From Elusimicrobiota bacterium (lineage in GTDB: Bacteria; Elusimicrobiota; Elusimicrobia; UBA1565; JACRDR01), in assembly GCA_016207565.1 (NCBI GenBank), contig JACQPK010000487.1, positions 1 through 33,571 of the forward strand: a stretch of 33,571 nucleotides of DNA. Reading direction: 5' to 3'. The translations under genes were made by a program, and so were the position numbers. Below the pieces are notes generated by a model that saw only the letters and a program-made list of their open reading frames with translations, searched no databases and was not told the DNA's origin. Below are positions 7,179 to 15,556 of this stretch, piece after piece. Numbering within the stretch: position 1 is the stretch's first letter; every line of letters starts with the position of its first letter.

Positions 7179-7225
7179 GCGTGCCAGGTCTCGATCTGCC
7201 GGCGTAACCACGAGACCCGGCACGC
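7179..7225 (+). promoter_or_regulatory. Strong hairpin in 5' leader of M20 gene
   Basis: GCGTGCC (7179-7185) pairs with GGCACGC (7219-7225), and GGTCTCG (7187-7193) with CGAGACC (7211-7217), with one A/C mismatch between the two stems and a 17-base loop. It begins at the predicted transcription start. It matches no riboswitch class that I recognise. A GGAGAG ribosome-binding site follows about ten bases upstream of the ATG. Confidence 0.6.
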
Positions 7226-7242
7226 ACCGGAGAGCAAACACA

Positions 7243-8664
7243 ATGAACTCCCCTCTCGACTACGCCGAGAAGCACCGCAAAGACTTCATCGAAGACCTGT
7301 CCAAGCTCGTCGCGATCCCGAGCGTCAGCTTTCCGGGATTTCCCCCCGAGACCGTCGAAAAGTCGGCGGCCGCCGTCGCCGAGCTGCTCAAGGCCCGCGG
7401 CCTCGAGAACGTCGAGATCCTCCGCGTGCCGGACGCCCACCCTTACGTATACGCCGACTGGCTGCACGCCCCCGGCCGGCCGACCGTGCTGCTCTACGCG
7501 CATCACGACGTGCAGCCCGCCGGCCGCGAGGAGAAGTGGAAGACGCCCCCCTTCGTCGCGACCGAGAAGGACGGCCGCCTCTGGGGCCGCGGCACGGCCG
7601 ACGACAAGGCGGGCGTGATCGTCCACACGAGCGCGATCGCCTCCTGGCTCCGCGCCGAAGGCAAGCTCCCGCTCAACGTGAAGGTGATGATCGAAGGCGA
7701 GGAGGAGATCGGCTCGGGGCACCTCGAGAGCTTCCTCCAGAAGTACGCGAAGAAGCTGGCGGCCGACTTCATCGTCCTTACCGACACCTCGAACTACGAC
7801 GTCGGCGTCCCGAGCATCACGACCGCGCTCCGCGGCCTGGTCTCGATGGACGTCGAGGTCCGCACCGCCGACCATCCCCTCCACTCAGGCATGTGGGGAG
7901 GCCCCCTGCCCGACCCGGCGCTCGCGCTCTCGAAGATGCTCGCCTCGCTCGTCGACGACGAAGGGCGCATCGCGATCCCCGGCATCTACAAAAACGTCCG
8001 ACCCCTCACGAAGCTCGAGCGCAAGAGCCTCGAGTCGCTGCGCTACTCGGACAAGGACTTCCGCGCGCAGGCGCAGGTGCTCCCCGGCGTGGACCTCGTC
8101 GGCGGGAAGGCCAGCCCGCTCGAGAAGATGTGGCGCCTCCCGTCGGTCTCGGTCAACGCGATCCAGGTCTCCTCCCGCAAGGACTGCGCGAACATCATTA
8201 ACGAGTCGGCGTGGGCGCACGTCGGCCTGCGACTGGTCCCCGACATGGACGCCAAGGCCGCGGTCAAGGCCCTCCAGGACCATCTCCGCAAGCACGCGCC
8301 GTGGGGCGTGAAGGTCTCGTTCTCCAACGCGCACGGCAGCCCGGCCTGGCTCGTCGACCCCGAGGGCCCGGCGTTCGAGGCGGCCGCGCGCGCGATGACC
8401 GAGGGCTTCGGCCGCGAGGCGGTCTTCATCGGCTCCGGCGGCTCGATCCCGTTCGTCGGCCCGTTCGGCAAGGTGCTCGGGGCGCCGGCGCTCCTCATCG
8501 GCGTCGAGGACCCCTACACGAACCCGCACTCCGAGAACGAGAGCCTGCACCTGGGCGACTTCCACAAGTCGATCCGGTCGGCGATCCTCCTCTACCGGGA
8601 GTTGGGGAAGCTGCCGGCGAAGGCCGCCCGCCGGGCGGCCCCTCGCGCCGCCGTGGCCGCGTAG
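7243..8664 (+). CDS. M20-family metallopeptidase (dipeptidase)
   Basis: A 473-residue cytoplasmic di-zinc peptidase of the M20 family (carnosinase/PepV/DapE relatives). Visible signature residues are H87 and D89 in AHHDVQP, D120 in GTADDKAG, catalytic E154 and ligand E155 in EGEEEIGSG, D181 in LTDTSNYD and H429 in NPHSENES. The lid/dimerisation domain sits between the two halves (about 200-380), including RGLVSMDVEV and HSGMWGGPLPDP. The C-terminal tail is Ala/Arg-rich and probably disordered. Likely role: hydrolysis of dipeptides or N-acylated amino acids; substrate not determinable. The ATG is preceded by GGAGAG. The following anchored protein starts three bases downstream. Confidence 0.93.
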   Translation: MNSPLDYAEKHRKDFIEDLSKLVAIPSVSFPGFPPETVEKSAAAVAELLKARGLENVEILRVPDAHPYVYADWLHAPGRPTVLLYAHHDVQPAGREEKWKTPPFVATEKDGRLWGRGTADDKAGVIVHTSAIASWLRAEGKLPLNVKVMIEGEEEIGSGHLESFLQKYAKKLAADFIVLTDTSNYDVGVPSITTALRGLVSMDVEVRTADHPLHSGMWGGPLPDPALALSKMLASLVDDEGRIAIPGIYKNVRPLTKLERKSLESLRYSDKDFRAQAQVLPGVDLVGGKASPLEKMWRLPSVSVNAIQVSSRKDCANIINESAWAHVGLRLVPDMDAKAAVKALQDHLRKHAPWGVKVSFSNAHGSPAWLVDPEGPAFEAAARAMTEGFGREAVFIGSGGSIPFVGPFGKVLGAPALLIGVEDPYTNPHSENESLHLGDFHKSIRSAILLYRELGKLPAKAARRAAPRAAVAA

Positions 8665-8667
8665 CCG

Positions 8668-9321
8668 TTGCCCTCCCGGCTCGGCAGGCGGCTGGTCGAT
8701 CTGCTGCCGGGCGCGTGCCTGCTCCTGCTTTGGGGCCTCGGCGTCTCGTTGATCTACACGGGCAACCGAAGGCCCCCTAAGGCGGGAACGCAAAAGCCGG
8801 CCACTCTCGGCGAGAACCTCGCGCCGGAGCCGTCGCGCGATCCGAGGAGCGGCTGGGAGCATCGGCCGTACCGCCACGCGGAGGACCACGGCGAGAGCCT
8901 CGACCGGGACATCGACCTCGCCCCGCTCGCGCCGCTCATCCGGAAGGAATGCTGCGCGCTGACCGTGACCGGCGACCTGCGTCCGGACCCGCCGCGACAA
9001 CCCGCGTCGCGGAACGTGACCGCCGTCTACCTCTCCGTGTGGGGGTACGCGAGCGCCCCGAGCACGGCCGCGTTCCGGCTCGCGCAGCACGTCCTGTCGG
9101 GGCCAGGCTGGAAATGGCACCCACCCAGCGGCTCGCACGGCCGCGATCCCGGCTCGGACCGAGACCCCGTCGCGTGGCGTCACGTCTCCACGACGGTCGA
9201 CCTCCCTCCGGAGACGGCTCGCCTCTGGATCCACCTCGGACGCGAGGCGACTCCCTTCCCGGGCACGCCCCCGGCCGCCTGCTTCCGGGATATCAAGGTC
9301 GTCGTGCACCGGCGGCGCTGA
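8668..9321 (+). CDS. Membrane-anchored protein of unknown function
   Basis: About 217 residues, starting at TTG 8668 three bases after the peptidase stop. No ATG or GTG precedes the hydrophobic stretch. Residues about 12-32 (LLPGACLLLLWGLGVSLIYTG) form a single membrane anchor or uncleaved signal. The rest is extracytoplasmic, with a Pro-rich linker and then a beta-rich region (CALTVTGDLR, VTAVYLSVWGYA, VSTTVDLPPETARLWIHLGR, CFRDIKVVVH) that looks like a jelly-roll or carbohydrate-binding sandwich. That fold is my inference; I recognise no named family. Probably co-transcribed with the peptidase. Confidence 0.65.
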   Translation: MPSRLGRRLVDLLPGACLLLLWGLGVSLIYTGNRRPPKAGTQKPATLGENLAPEPSRDPRSGWEHRPYRHAEDHGESLDRDIDLAPLAPLIRKECCALTVTGDLRPDPPRQPASRNVTAVYLSVWGYASAPSTAAFRLAQHVLSGPGWKWHPPSGSHGRDPGSDRDPVAWRHVSTTVDLPPETARLWIHLGREATPFPGTPPAACFRDIKVVVHRRR

Positions 9322-9326
9322 CGACG

Positions 9327-9345
9327 CGCGCGCGACACGCGCGCG
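9327..9345 (+). terminator. GC hairpin after anchored-protein gene
   Basis: CGCGCGCG (9327-9334) and CGCGCGCG (9338-9345) are separated by ACA, six bases after the stop codon. There is no T-run, so it is at best a weak or factor-assisted terminator isolating the next operon. Confidence 0.3.
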
Positions 9346-9353
9346 ACGCGCTG

Positions 9354-9382
9354 TTGACAGGATTCGTCGACGGACCTACAAT
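9354..9382 (+). promoter_or_regulatory. Strong promoter of SBP-OmpA/TelA operon
   Basis: Consensus TTGACA (9354-9359), a 17-base spacer and TACAAT (9377-9382). The expected start is near 9389, giving a 28-base leader with GGGGAGG (9403-9409) seven bases before ATG 9417. It is the best promoter match in the window and the only clear one for the operon up to 18420. Confidence 0.75.
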
Positions 9383-9416
9383 CCCCCGGTAGTGCCCGGG
9401 AAGGGGAGGCTCCTGC

Positions 9417-11144
9417 ATGACACCGCCTGAGACGCGCCGCACCCGGCTCGCAGCCGTCACGTTGGCGTCGCTCGCGGCGCTCTCGCCGCTCGCGCGCGCC
9501 CAAGGCGCGCCGCCGCCGCTGGCCTCGGCCGTCGGCGGGGCGGTCCAGGACTGCGGGGCCGGAGGCTCCGTCCAGGTCCCGATCATCACCTGGGGCGGAG
9601 ACATCCCGACGATCCATGCCAACGGCGCGCAGGGCGCCACGGCCTCGGGCAGCCTGTTCGCCAAGGAGGGCCTCAGCCTCAAGCTGGTCCGCGAGGACGT
9701 GTTCGCCAAGCAGCTCGAGGCCTACCTGAAGTGCGAGTCCCCCTACCTCCGTGGGACGGCGGGGATGATCATGATGGCCTCCGAGGCCGCCAACCGCGAC
9801 CCGCGCACCAAGCCGGTCGCGATCTACCAGCTCACGTGGTCGGCGGGCGGCGACGCCTTGGTGGTCAAAGACAGCATCCGCAACCCGAAGGACCTGCGGG
9901 GCAAGACGATCGCGCTGCAGTCCTACGGCCCCCATGTGGACTACCTCGGCAAGATCCTCGCCGGCGCGGGCCTCAGCTTCGCCGACGTGAAGCTGCGCTG
10001 GGTAAAGGACCTCACCGGCACGAAGAGCACCCCGGGCGCGGCGCTCCACGAGGCGGGCGTCGACGCGGCGACGGTGATCACCCCCGACGCCCTCGCGCTC
10101 ACCTCGGGAGGCAAGACGGGCACCGGCGCCGAGGACTCCGTGCGCGGGGCGCGGATCATGCTGACGACGAAGTCCGCGAACCGGATCATCGCCGACCTGT
10201 ACGCGGTGCGCTCCGACTACCTCGCGAAGGAACGCGGCAAGGTCGAGGCGTTCGTCCGAGGGCTCCTGAAGGCGCAAGAGGAGGTTAAGGCGCTGTTCAA
10301 GGACAAGCAGTCGCGCGCCGGCGACTACGGGAAGCTCCTCGCGGCGGGCGGACAGCTCCTCCTCGACAGCCCGCAGGCGACCAAGGACGTCGAGGGGCTT
10401 TACGCCGACGCCGAGTTCGCGGGCTACCCCGGCAACGTGCAGTTCTTCAACGCGCCGCAGAACCCCCGGGGCATGGCCAACCTCGTCGCCGAGATCCAGA
10501 GCGGGCTCGTGCCGCTCGGCCTCCTGGGCTCCAAGCAGGCGCTCGCCAAGCCGCCCTGGAGCTTCGACCAGCTCAAGTCCGGGCTCAAGGAGACCTCGGC
10601 GGCCGCCGCTCCCCGGTTCGACCAGGCGCAGGTCGCCCAGGTGGTGTCGAAGCGGCAGAAGCAGGGCACGCTCGCGCAAGGGGGCCTCTTCGCCTTCGAG
10701 GTGTTCTTCAAGCCGAACCAGTCGGATTTCCCGGCCTCGCGTTACGAGGAATCCTTCAAGAAGGCGATCGACCTGGCCTCGACGTACGGAGGCGCGGTCC
10801 TGACCGTCGAGGGGCACTCCGATCCGCTAGGCTATCTTCGCAAGGCCAAGGAGAAGGAGTCGGACCTCGTCCTCAAGCGCATGCGCCAGGCCGCCCTCAA
10901 CCTGAGCCTCTCGCGGGCCAACGCCGTGCGCGACAGCCTCGTGAAGTACGCTAAGTCCAGCGGCATCAGCCTCGACGCGTCCCAGTTCGCGGTGGTCGGC
11001 CACGGGATCGACCAGCCCCGGAGCGGGATCTGCGGCGACGCCCCCTGCGCGCCGAAGTCCGAGCAGGAATGGCTCGACAACATGCGCGTCGAGTTCCGCA
11101 TCATCGAGGTCGAGGCCGAGGACGCGGTCTTCAAGCCCCTGTGA
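9417..11144 (+). CDS. Periplasmic SBP-OmpA fusion protein 1
   Basis: 575 residues. The signal peptide ends at ...ARA-Q (about residue 29). Residues about 50-400 form an NMT1/SsuA-like type 2 periplasmic binding fold (VPIITWGGDIPTIHANG; ALVVKDSIRNPKDLRGKTIA; ADLYAVRSDYL). Residues about 420-570 form an OmpA-type peptidoglycan-binding domain. It retains the two diaminopimelate-contact positions: D469 in VEGHSDP and R557 in NMRVEFR. A soluble binding protein tied to the cell wall is unlike a normal importer SBP and suggests a sensing or structural role. It is the first gene of the operon; the next gene overlaps its stop as GTGA. Confidence 0.87.
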   Translation: MTPPETRRTRLAAVTLASLAALSPLARAQGAPPPLASAVGGAVQDCGAGGSVQVPIITWGGDIPTIHANGAQGATASGSLFAKEGLSLKLVREDVFAKQLEAYLKCESPYLRGTAGMIMMASEAANRDPRTKPVAIYQLTWSAGGDALVVKDSIRNPKDLRGKTIALQSYGPHVDYLGKILAGAGLSFADVKLRWVKDLTGTKSTPGAALHEAGVDAATVITPDALALTSGGKTGTGAEDSVRGARIMLTTKSANRIIADLYAVRSDYLAKERGKVEAFVRGLLKAQEEVKALFKDKQSRAGDYGKLLAAGGQLLLDSPQATKDVEGLYADAEFAGYPGNVQFFNAPQNPRGMANLVAEIQSGLVPLGLLGSKQALAKPPWSFDQLKSGLKETSAAAAPRFDQAQVAQVVSKRQKQGTLAQGGLFAFEVFFKPNQSDFPASRYEESFKKAIDLASTYGGAVLTVEGHSDPLGYLRKAKEKESDLVLKRMRQAALNLSLSRANAVRDSLVKYAKSSGISLDASQFAVVGHGIDQPRSGICGDAPCAPKSEQEWLDNMRVEFRIIEVEAEDAVFKPL

Positions 11145-11944
11145 GCCAGAAACGCTCCGGACGCTCCCTCCTGCTCTGGCTCGCCGCCGCCGGCGTGGCC
11201 TGGGTGTGGTGGCCGAAAGACACGCCGCGGCCCTCCCCGCCGCCGCCGCCCGTCCACCTCGACGCGCCGGTTCCCCCGGCCCCGGCGCGGCGGGCCGGCT
11301 GGGTGAAGTACGAGTGGCCGCGACAGACCGGCGCCGCGCCGGCGCTCGCCGCCAACCTCGCGGCTCGCAACGTCTACGTCGTGCTGGTCGGCTCCGGCAG
11401 CATGGGCGAGAAGGGCTGCTCCGGCAACCTGACTAAGATGGAAGCCGCCAAGCAGGCGCTGGCCGAGTTCGCGAAGGCCCTGCCGGCGGACGCGCAACTC
11501 GGGCTCGCCGCGTTCGACGGAGCGGGGATCTCGGAGCGGGTGCCGCTCGCCGCGGGCAACCGCGACGCCTTTCTGGCCGCGGTCATGGCGGTCAAAGACA
11601 ACGGCGGAACCCCGCTCAAAGCCGCGATCACCATCGGCGTCGACAAGCTCGAGGAGGCGGCGCGCCGCCAGCTCGGCTACGGCGAGTACACGCTGGTCGT
11701 GGTCACCGACGGGGTCGCCGACTCGGGCCAGGATCCCGCGGGCGTCGTGGGGGACCTCCTCGAGCGCTCCCCCGTCGCGGTCCACACGATCGGCTTTTGC
11801 ATCGGCACCAACCACTCGCTCAACCAGCCGGGGCGCACGCTCTACAAGTCCGCGCAAAGCGTGTCCGAGCTGCGGGCGGGACTGGGCGCGGTCTTGGCGG
11901 AGGCGGAGTCGTTCGACGCGGCCAAGTTCGCCGCGCCGAAGTAG
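11141..11944 (+). CDS. Membrane-anchored VWA-domain protein, defective MIDAS
   Basis: About 267 residues from GTG 11141, overlapping the previous stop. Residues 8-24 form an N-terminal membrane anchor, followed by a Pro-rich spacer (28-50) and a von Willebrand A domain (about 75-255). In the metal-ion-dependent adhesion site the usual Asp of Asp-x-Ser-x-Ser is V83 (VLVGSGSM, codon GTC at 11387). The serines S85 and S87, T157 (GGTPL) and D190 (VVTDGVAD) are kept. Metal binding may be weakened. An insert with two Cys (CSGN near residue 93; GFCIGTN near 222) might form a disulfide. It probably faces the periplasm alongside the SBP-OmpA proteins. Confidence 0.85.
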   Translation: MSQKRSGRSLLLWLAAAGVAWVWWPKDTPRPSPPPPPVHLDAPVPPAPARRAGWVKYEWPRQTGAAPALAANLAARNVYVVLVGSGSMGEKGCSGNLTKMEAAKQALAEFAKALPADAQLGLAAFDGAGISERVPLAAGNRDAFLAAVMAVKDNGGTPLKAAITIGVDKLEEAARRQLGYGEYTLVVVTDGVADSGQDPAGVVGDLLERSPVAVHTIGFCIGTNHSLNQPGRTLYKSAQSVSELRAGLGAVLAEAESFDAAKFAAPK

Positions 11945-11947
11945 GCC

Positions 11948-13498
11948 GTGGGAAAGCTCGGCGCCTTCCTCGCCTTCCTGATCGTGGGGACGCTGGGCCT
12001 CATCGGAGCCTATTTTCTCCTGCCCCGCCTCGCGGCGAAGCGCCAGCTCGAGACCTCCGACGCGAAGGACACGAAAGGGACGATCCGGGTCGGCGTGGAC
12101 AACTGGGTGGGCTACTTCCCCCTCTGCAGCCCGGAGCTCCGCCGGCGGATGCGCGGCGCGAAGTACCTCCTCCAGTGCGTCGAGGACACCGCCGATTATC
12201 CGGCCCGCATGAAGAAGCTGGGGCGCGGCGAGCTCGACTTCGCGGTCGCGACCGTGGACTCCTTCCTGCTCAATGGGCCCGCAGAGCGGTTCCCGGGGGC
12301 GATCATCGCGGTGCTCGACGAGTCCAAGGGCGGCGACGCCATCGTCGCGGACCGCCGGCGGGTCAAGAGCATCGAGGAGCTCAAGAACCGGCCGAGGCTG
12401 AAGATCGCCTTTACGCCCGCCTCGCCGAGCGAGCACCTCTTGAAATCCGTGGCCGTCCACTTCGACATCCCGGCGATGCGCGAGCGGCGCGGCGCGTGGC
12501 GCGTCGAGACGGACGGCTCTCCGGCCGCCTTGAAGCTGCTCGAGACCGGAGAGGTCGACGCCGCCGTCCTCTGGGAGCCCGACGTCTCGCGGGCGACGGC
12601 CCGGCCGAACGTGGTCAAGCTGCTCGGGACCGAGAGCACCCGGCGCCTCATCGTGGACATCCTCCTCGTCAATCGCGACTTCCTCGCCCGCGAGCCCCAG
12701 GCGATCAAGGTCCTCCTCGCGAACTATTTCCGAGCCCTGAAAGCCTACCAGCAGAGCCCCGAGACGCTCAAAGACGACCTGGTGAGCGCGACCAAGCTCA
12801 GCACGAAGCAGGTGGAGTCCATGCTCCAAGGAGTGCGCTGGGCCACGCTCGCCGACAACGCGTCGCTGTGGTTCGGGATCGGGCTGGGCTCGGAGACCGG
12901 GGACGAAGGGTTGGTCGACACGATCGAGTCCTCGGCCCAGATCCTCGTCGCCAGCGGCGATTTCTCCTCCTCGCCCGTTCCCGAAGGCGACCCCTACCGC
13001 CTGCTCAACAGCTCGTTCGTCTCGGAGCTGGTGAAGGCCGGAGGGTTCGAGGGCTTCGGGACGGCCGCCTCCGTCAAGAGCGCGAGGAGCGACTTCCCCC
13101 CGCTCGACGAGCGCGGCTGGTCCCTGCTCCGGGAGATCGGCACGATGAAGGTCCTCCCCATCACGTTCCAGAGCGGGACCGCCGAGCTGAGCCTCGAAGG
13201 CAAGCGAGAGCTCGACAAGGCCGCCTCGAACCTGGAGCACTACCCGGGCTTCCGCGTGCTCCTGCGGGGGCACACCGGCCTCAACGGCGACCCGGCGCAG
13301 AACCGCCGCCTCTCGCAGGAGCGCGCGGAGGCCGTCCAGCGGTACCTGACGGTCACCCACGGCATCGACGGAGACCGCCTTCGCGCCGAGGGGATCGGCT
13401 CGGCGAAGCCGCTGGCCCGCCTTCCGAACGAGGGCGACCGGCCGTACAACTACCGCCTCCCCCGGGTCGAGCTGTGCCTGGTCATGGAGAGTTTGTGA
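11948..13498 (+). CDS. Membrane-anchored SBP-OmpA fusion protein 2
   Basis: About 516 residues from GTG 11948. Residues 3-26 form a membrane anchor instead of a cleaved signal. Residues about 45-330 are an NMT1/SsuA-like binding fold (TIRVGVDNWVGYFP; GELDFAVATVDSFLL; DAAVLWEPDVSRA). Residues about 400-515 are an OmpA-like domain (ITFQSGTAELSLEGKREL; LSQERAEAVQRYL). The diaminopimelate-binding Asp of GHTD is G444 here (RGHTG), and the usual NRRVE reads YRLPRVE, so wall binding may be lost or altered. It is a diverged paralog in domain plan of the gene at 9417. Confidence 0.85.
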   Translation: MGKLGAFLAFLIVGTLGLIGAYFLLPRLAAKRQLETSDAKDTKGTIRVGVDNWVGYFPLCSPELRRRMRGAKYLLQCVEDTADYPARMKKLGRGELDFAVATVDSFLLNGPAERFPGAIIAVLDESKGGDAIVADRRRVKSIEELKNRPRLKIAFTPASPSEHLLKSVAVHFDIPAMRERRGAWRVETDGSPAALKLLETGEVDAAVLWEPDVSRATARPNVVKLLGTESTRRLIVDILLVNRDFLAREPQAIKVLLANYFRALKAYQQSPETLKDDLVSATKLSTKQVESMLQGVRWATLADNASLWFGIGLGSETGDEGLVDTIESSAQILVASGDFSSSPVPEGDPYRLLNSSFVSELVKAGGFEGFGTAASVKSARSDFPPLDERGWSLLREIGTMKVLPITFQSGTAELSLEGKRELDKAASNLEHYPGFRVLLRGHTGLNGDPAQNRRLSQERAEAVQRYLTVTHGIDGDRLRAEGIGSAKPLARLPNEGDRPYNYRLPRVELCLVMESL

Positions 13499-13525
13499 GG
13501 ATGCCGTGAGGAACGTTCCCGCATA

Positions 13526-14371
13526 ATGGGAAAGGTGGCCGACTTCTCGCGCGACGCGACCCGCAAGGCCGTGCTGCGCGCGGCGCTGGAGAACCCCCTG
13601 ACGATGTACTCGACCGGGGTCGGGCTCCTGGGCACGCTGGCCGTCGGGCTCTTCGGCGCCGCCGCCGCCCCGGTCGCGGTCGGGGGCCTGGGCCTCGGCT
13701 TGGCGAGCGGCCTCTTCACGTACTTCGTGCGCGGCAACGCCGTGGCCGACCGCCACGTCAAGGCGCTCTACGAGGAGCTCCAGAAGCAGCGCCAGGCGCT
13801 CATGGCTCGGCTCGAGAAGTCGCTCAAGGATCTGGCCCGCGACGCTCAGGGAGAGGTCTGCGAGCAGGCCGACCAGGGGGCCAAGCAGTTCCGGATGGCC
13901 CGCGAGCGCTTCGAGAGCCTCCAGCGCACGCTCGACGACAAGCTCCAGCCCGGCGAGCTCACCTACTCCCGCTACCTGGGCGCCTCCGAGCAGGTCTATC
14001 TTTCCGTGCTGGACAATCTCTCGGTCGTGGCCGCGCTCCTTTCGAGCGTGAGCGCGATCGACCCCCGCTACATCGCCGCGCGGAAGAAGGCGCTCCTGGC
14101 CTTGACCTCTCCGCCGGAGGCGGACCGCAAGGAGCTCAAGACGATTTCGGAGCGCGAGCGCCTGCTCTCCGACAACCTCGAGAAGGTCAATTCGCTCCTG
14201 ACGAGCAACGAAGAGGCGATCACGAACATGGACAAGCTGGGCGTCGCCTTGGCGGAGATCCGGACGAGCCCCGACGGCGGCGGGGCCGATCTCGACACGG
14301 CGATCCAAGAGATGGAAGAGCTCGCGAAGCAGGCTCATCGGTACGGCAGGGACCCCGGAGGCGAATCATGA
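13526..14371 (+). CDS. Membrane hairpin/coiled-coil protein, TelA partner
   Basis: 281 residues. Two closely spaced hydrophobic helices (about 28-48 and 50-70, rich in Gly/Ala/Leu) are followed by a long charged helical region (about 75-280), mostly coiled coil (KALYEELQKQRQALMARLEK; ERERLLSDNLEKVNSLLTSN). No named family is recognised with certainty. Its position directly before TelA, overlapping it by ATGA, and its architecture resemble the XpaC proteins that accompany TelA in other bacteria. A GGAACGTTCC palindrome (13510-13519) lies just upstream. Confidence 0.7.
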   Translation: MGKVADFSRDATRKAVLRAALENPLTMYSTGVGLLGTLAVGLFGAAAAPVAVGGLGLGLASGLFTYFVRGNAVADRHVKALYEELQKQRQALMARLEKSLKDLARDAQGEVCEQADQGAKQFRMARERFESLQRTLDDKLQPGELTYSRYLGASEQVYLSVLDNLSVVAALLSSVSAIDPRYIAARKKALLALTSPPEADRKELKTISERERLLSDNLEKVNSLLTSNEEAITNMDKLGVALAEIRTSPDGGGADLDTAIQEMEELAKQAHRYGRDPGGES

Positions 14372-15546
14372 GCAGTCTGGTCACGGCGAACGAAACGGAA
14401 GCGAAGAAGGAGCTCGGTCTCGTCGACCCGAACGAGACGGCCCTCGAGCCCGGAGAGGACCCCAAGCTGGAGAAGAAGGCCGACGCGGTCCTCAAGGAGC
14501 TCTTGGATCTCAAGGGAGACAAGGAGGCCGCGAAGGCGCGCGGCAAGAACACCGTCGACACGCTCGGCGGAGAACTCCAGCGCCAGGCGGCGCTCCAGAG
14601 CGCCAAGCTCAAGGAGCCCGTCAAGAAGCTCGCCGGCCGCGCGGGCGACGGCGGCGAGGTGGCGAAGTCGCTGCTCGACCTGCGCGACACGGTCGAGGAC
14701 CTCGACCCGATGCGCTTCGACTTCGGACCGGGCTTCGCCACGCGGATCCTGGGCTACATCCCGGGCGTGGGCACGCCGCTCAAGCGGTACTTCTCGCGCT
14801 ACGAGAGCTCGCAGACCGTGATCAACGCGATTATCCGGTCCCTCGAGATCGGCTCCGACCAGCTCAAGCGCGACAACGTGACGCTGGCCGAGGACCAAAG
14901 GCGCATGCGCGACCTGACCGAGAAGCTGCTGAAGGCGATCCGCTTCGCGCAGGTCCTGGACCGCAAGCTTGAAGGCAAGCTGTCGGAGCTTCCTTCGACC
15001 GACCCCATGCACGCCTTCATCTCGGAGGAGCTCCTCTTCCCGCTGCGTCAGCGCATCATGGACCTCCAGCAGCAGCTGGCCGTCAACCAGCAAGGGATCC
15101 TCGCCATGGAGATCCTCATCCGCAACAACAAGGAGCTGATCCGGGGCGTCAACCGGGCGCTCAACGTCACCGTCGGCGCCCTGCAGGTCGCCGTGACGGT
15201 CGCGTTGGCGCTCAACGACCAGCAGATCGTGCTCGAGAAGGTGCAGGGCCTGACGAAGACGACCACGGACCTCATCGGCCATACCGCCGCCCGGCTGAAG
15301 ACCCAGGGCGCGGAGATCCACAAGCAGGCGGCGGGGACCATGCTCGACATGGAGGCGCTGAAGCGGGCCTTCGCCGACATCCGCGACGCCATGGAAGACG
15401 TCGCGCAGTTCCGCAGCCGGGCGCTGCCGCAGATGGCGCAGAACATCAAGGAGCTCGACGACCTGACCGACCAAGCCGGGGCGTCGATCGCGAAGATGGA
15501 AAAAGGGACGAAATCGGTTCCGGTGATTCCGCTCGACCTGGATTAG
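14368..15546 (+). CDS. TelA-family toxic anion resistance protein
   Basis: 392 residues of the TelA/KlaA family (PF05816), a cytoplasmic, almost wholly helical protein. Family pattern is visible across about 90-370: DLRDTVEDLDPMRFDF, ATRILGYIPGVGTPLKRYF, YESSQTVINAIIRSLE, FPLRQRIMDLQQQLAVNQQG, LIRNNKELIRGVNRALNVTV and VALALNDQQIVLEKVQGL. TelA proteins were named from tellurite-resistance loci, but their biochemical role is unsettled; they are tied to envelope stress and membrane-associated functions. A context of three binding proteins and an ABC transporter suggests coupling to the envelope rather than tellurite resistance as such. Confidence 0.92.
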   Translation: MSSLVTANETEAKKELGLVDPNETALEPGEDPKLEKKADAVLKELLDLKGDKEAAKARGKNTVDTLGGELQRQAALQSAKLKEPVKKLAGRAGDGGEVAKSLLDLRDTVEDLDPMRFDFGPGFATRILGYIPGVGTPLKRYFSRYESSQTVINAIIRSLEIGSDQLKRDNVTLAEDQRRMRDLTEKLLKAIRFAQVLDRKLEGKLSELPSTDPMHAFISEELLFPLRQRIMDLQQQLAVNQQGILAMEILIRNNKELIRGVNRALNVTVGALQVAVTVALALNDQQIVLEKVQGLTKTTTDLIGHTAARLKTQGAEIHKQAAGTMLDMEALKRAFADIRDAMEDVAQFRSRALPQMAQNIKELDDLTDQAGASIAKMEKGTKSVPVIPLDLD

Positions 15547-15556
15547 GAGACCCCAC

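Noticed and set aside
5527-7242. Upstream extension of the M20 peptidase frame
   Set aside because: The extension is antisense to paralog 4 and CHASE2 and has no family match; the peptidase begins at 7243 with a promoter and ribosome-binding site.
9383-9416. Guanidine riboswitch expected from the SBP family
   Set aside because: The leader between the predicted start and the ATG is about 28 bases, too short, and no conserved riboswitch core is seen.
10832-14338. Very long open frame (over 1,100 codons) on the minus strand across the SBP/VWA/TelA genes
   Set aside because: It is a shadow of GC-rich coding on the other strand: composition is Arg/Gly/Glu/Leu-biased with no domain pattern, while the plus strand has recognisable, tightly coupled genes.
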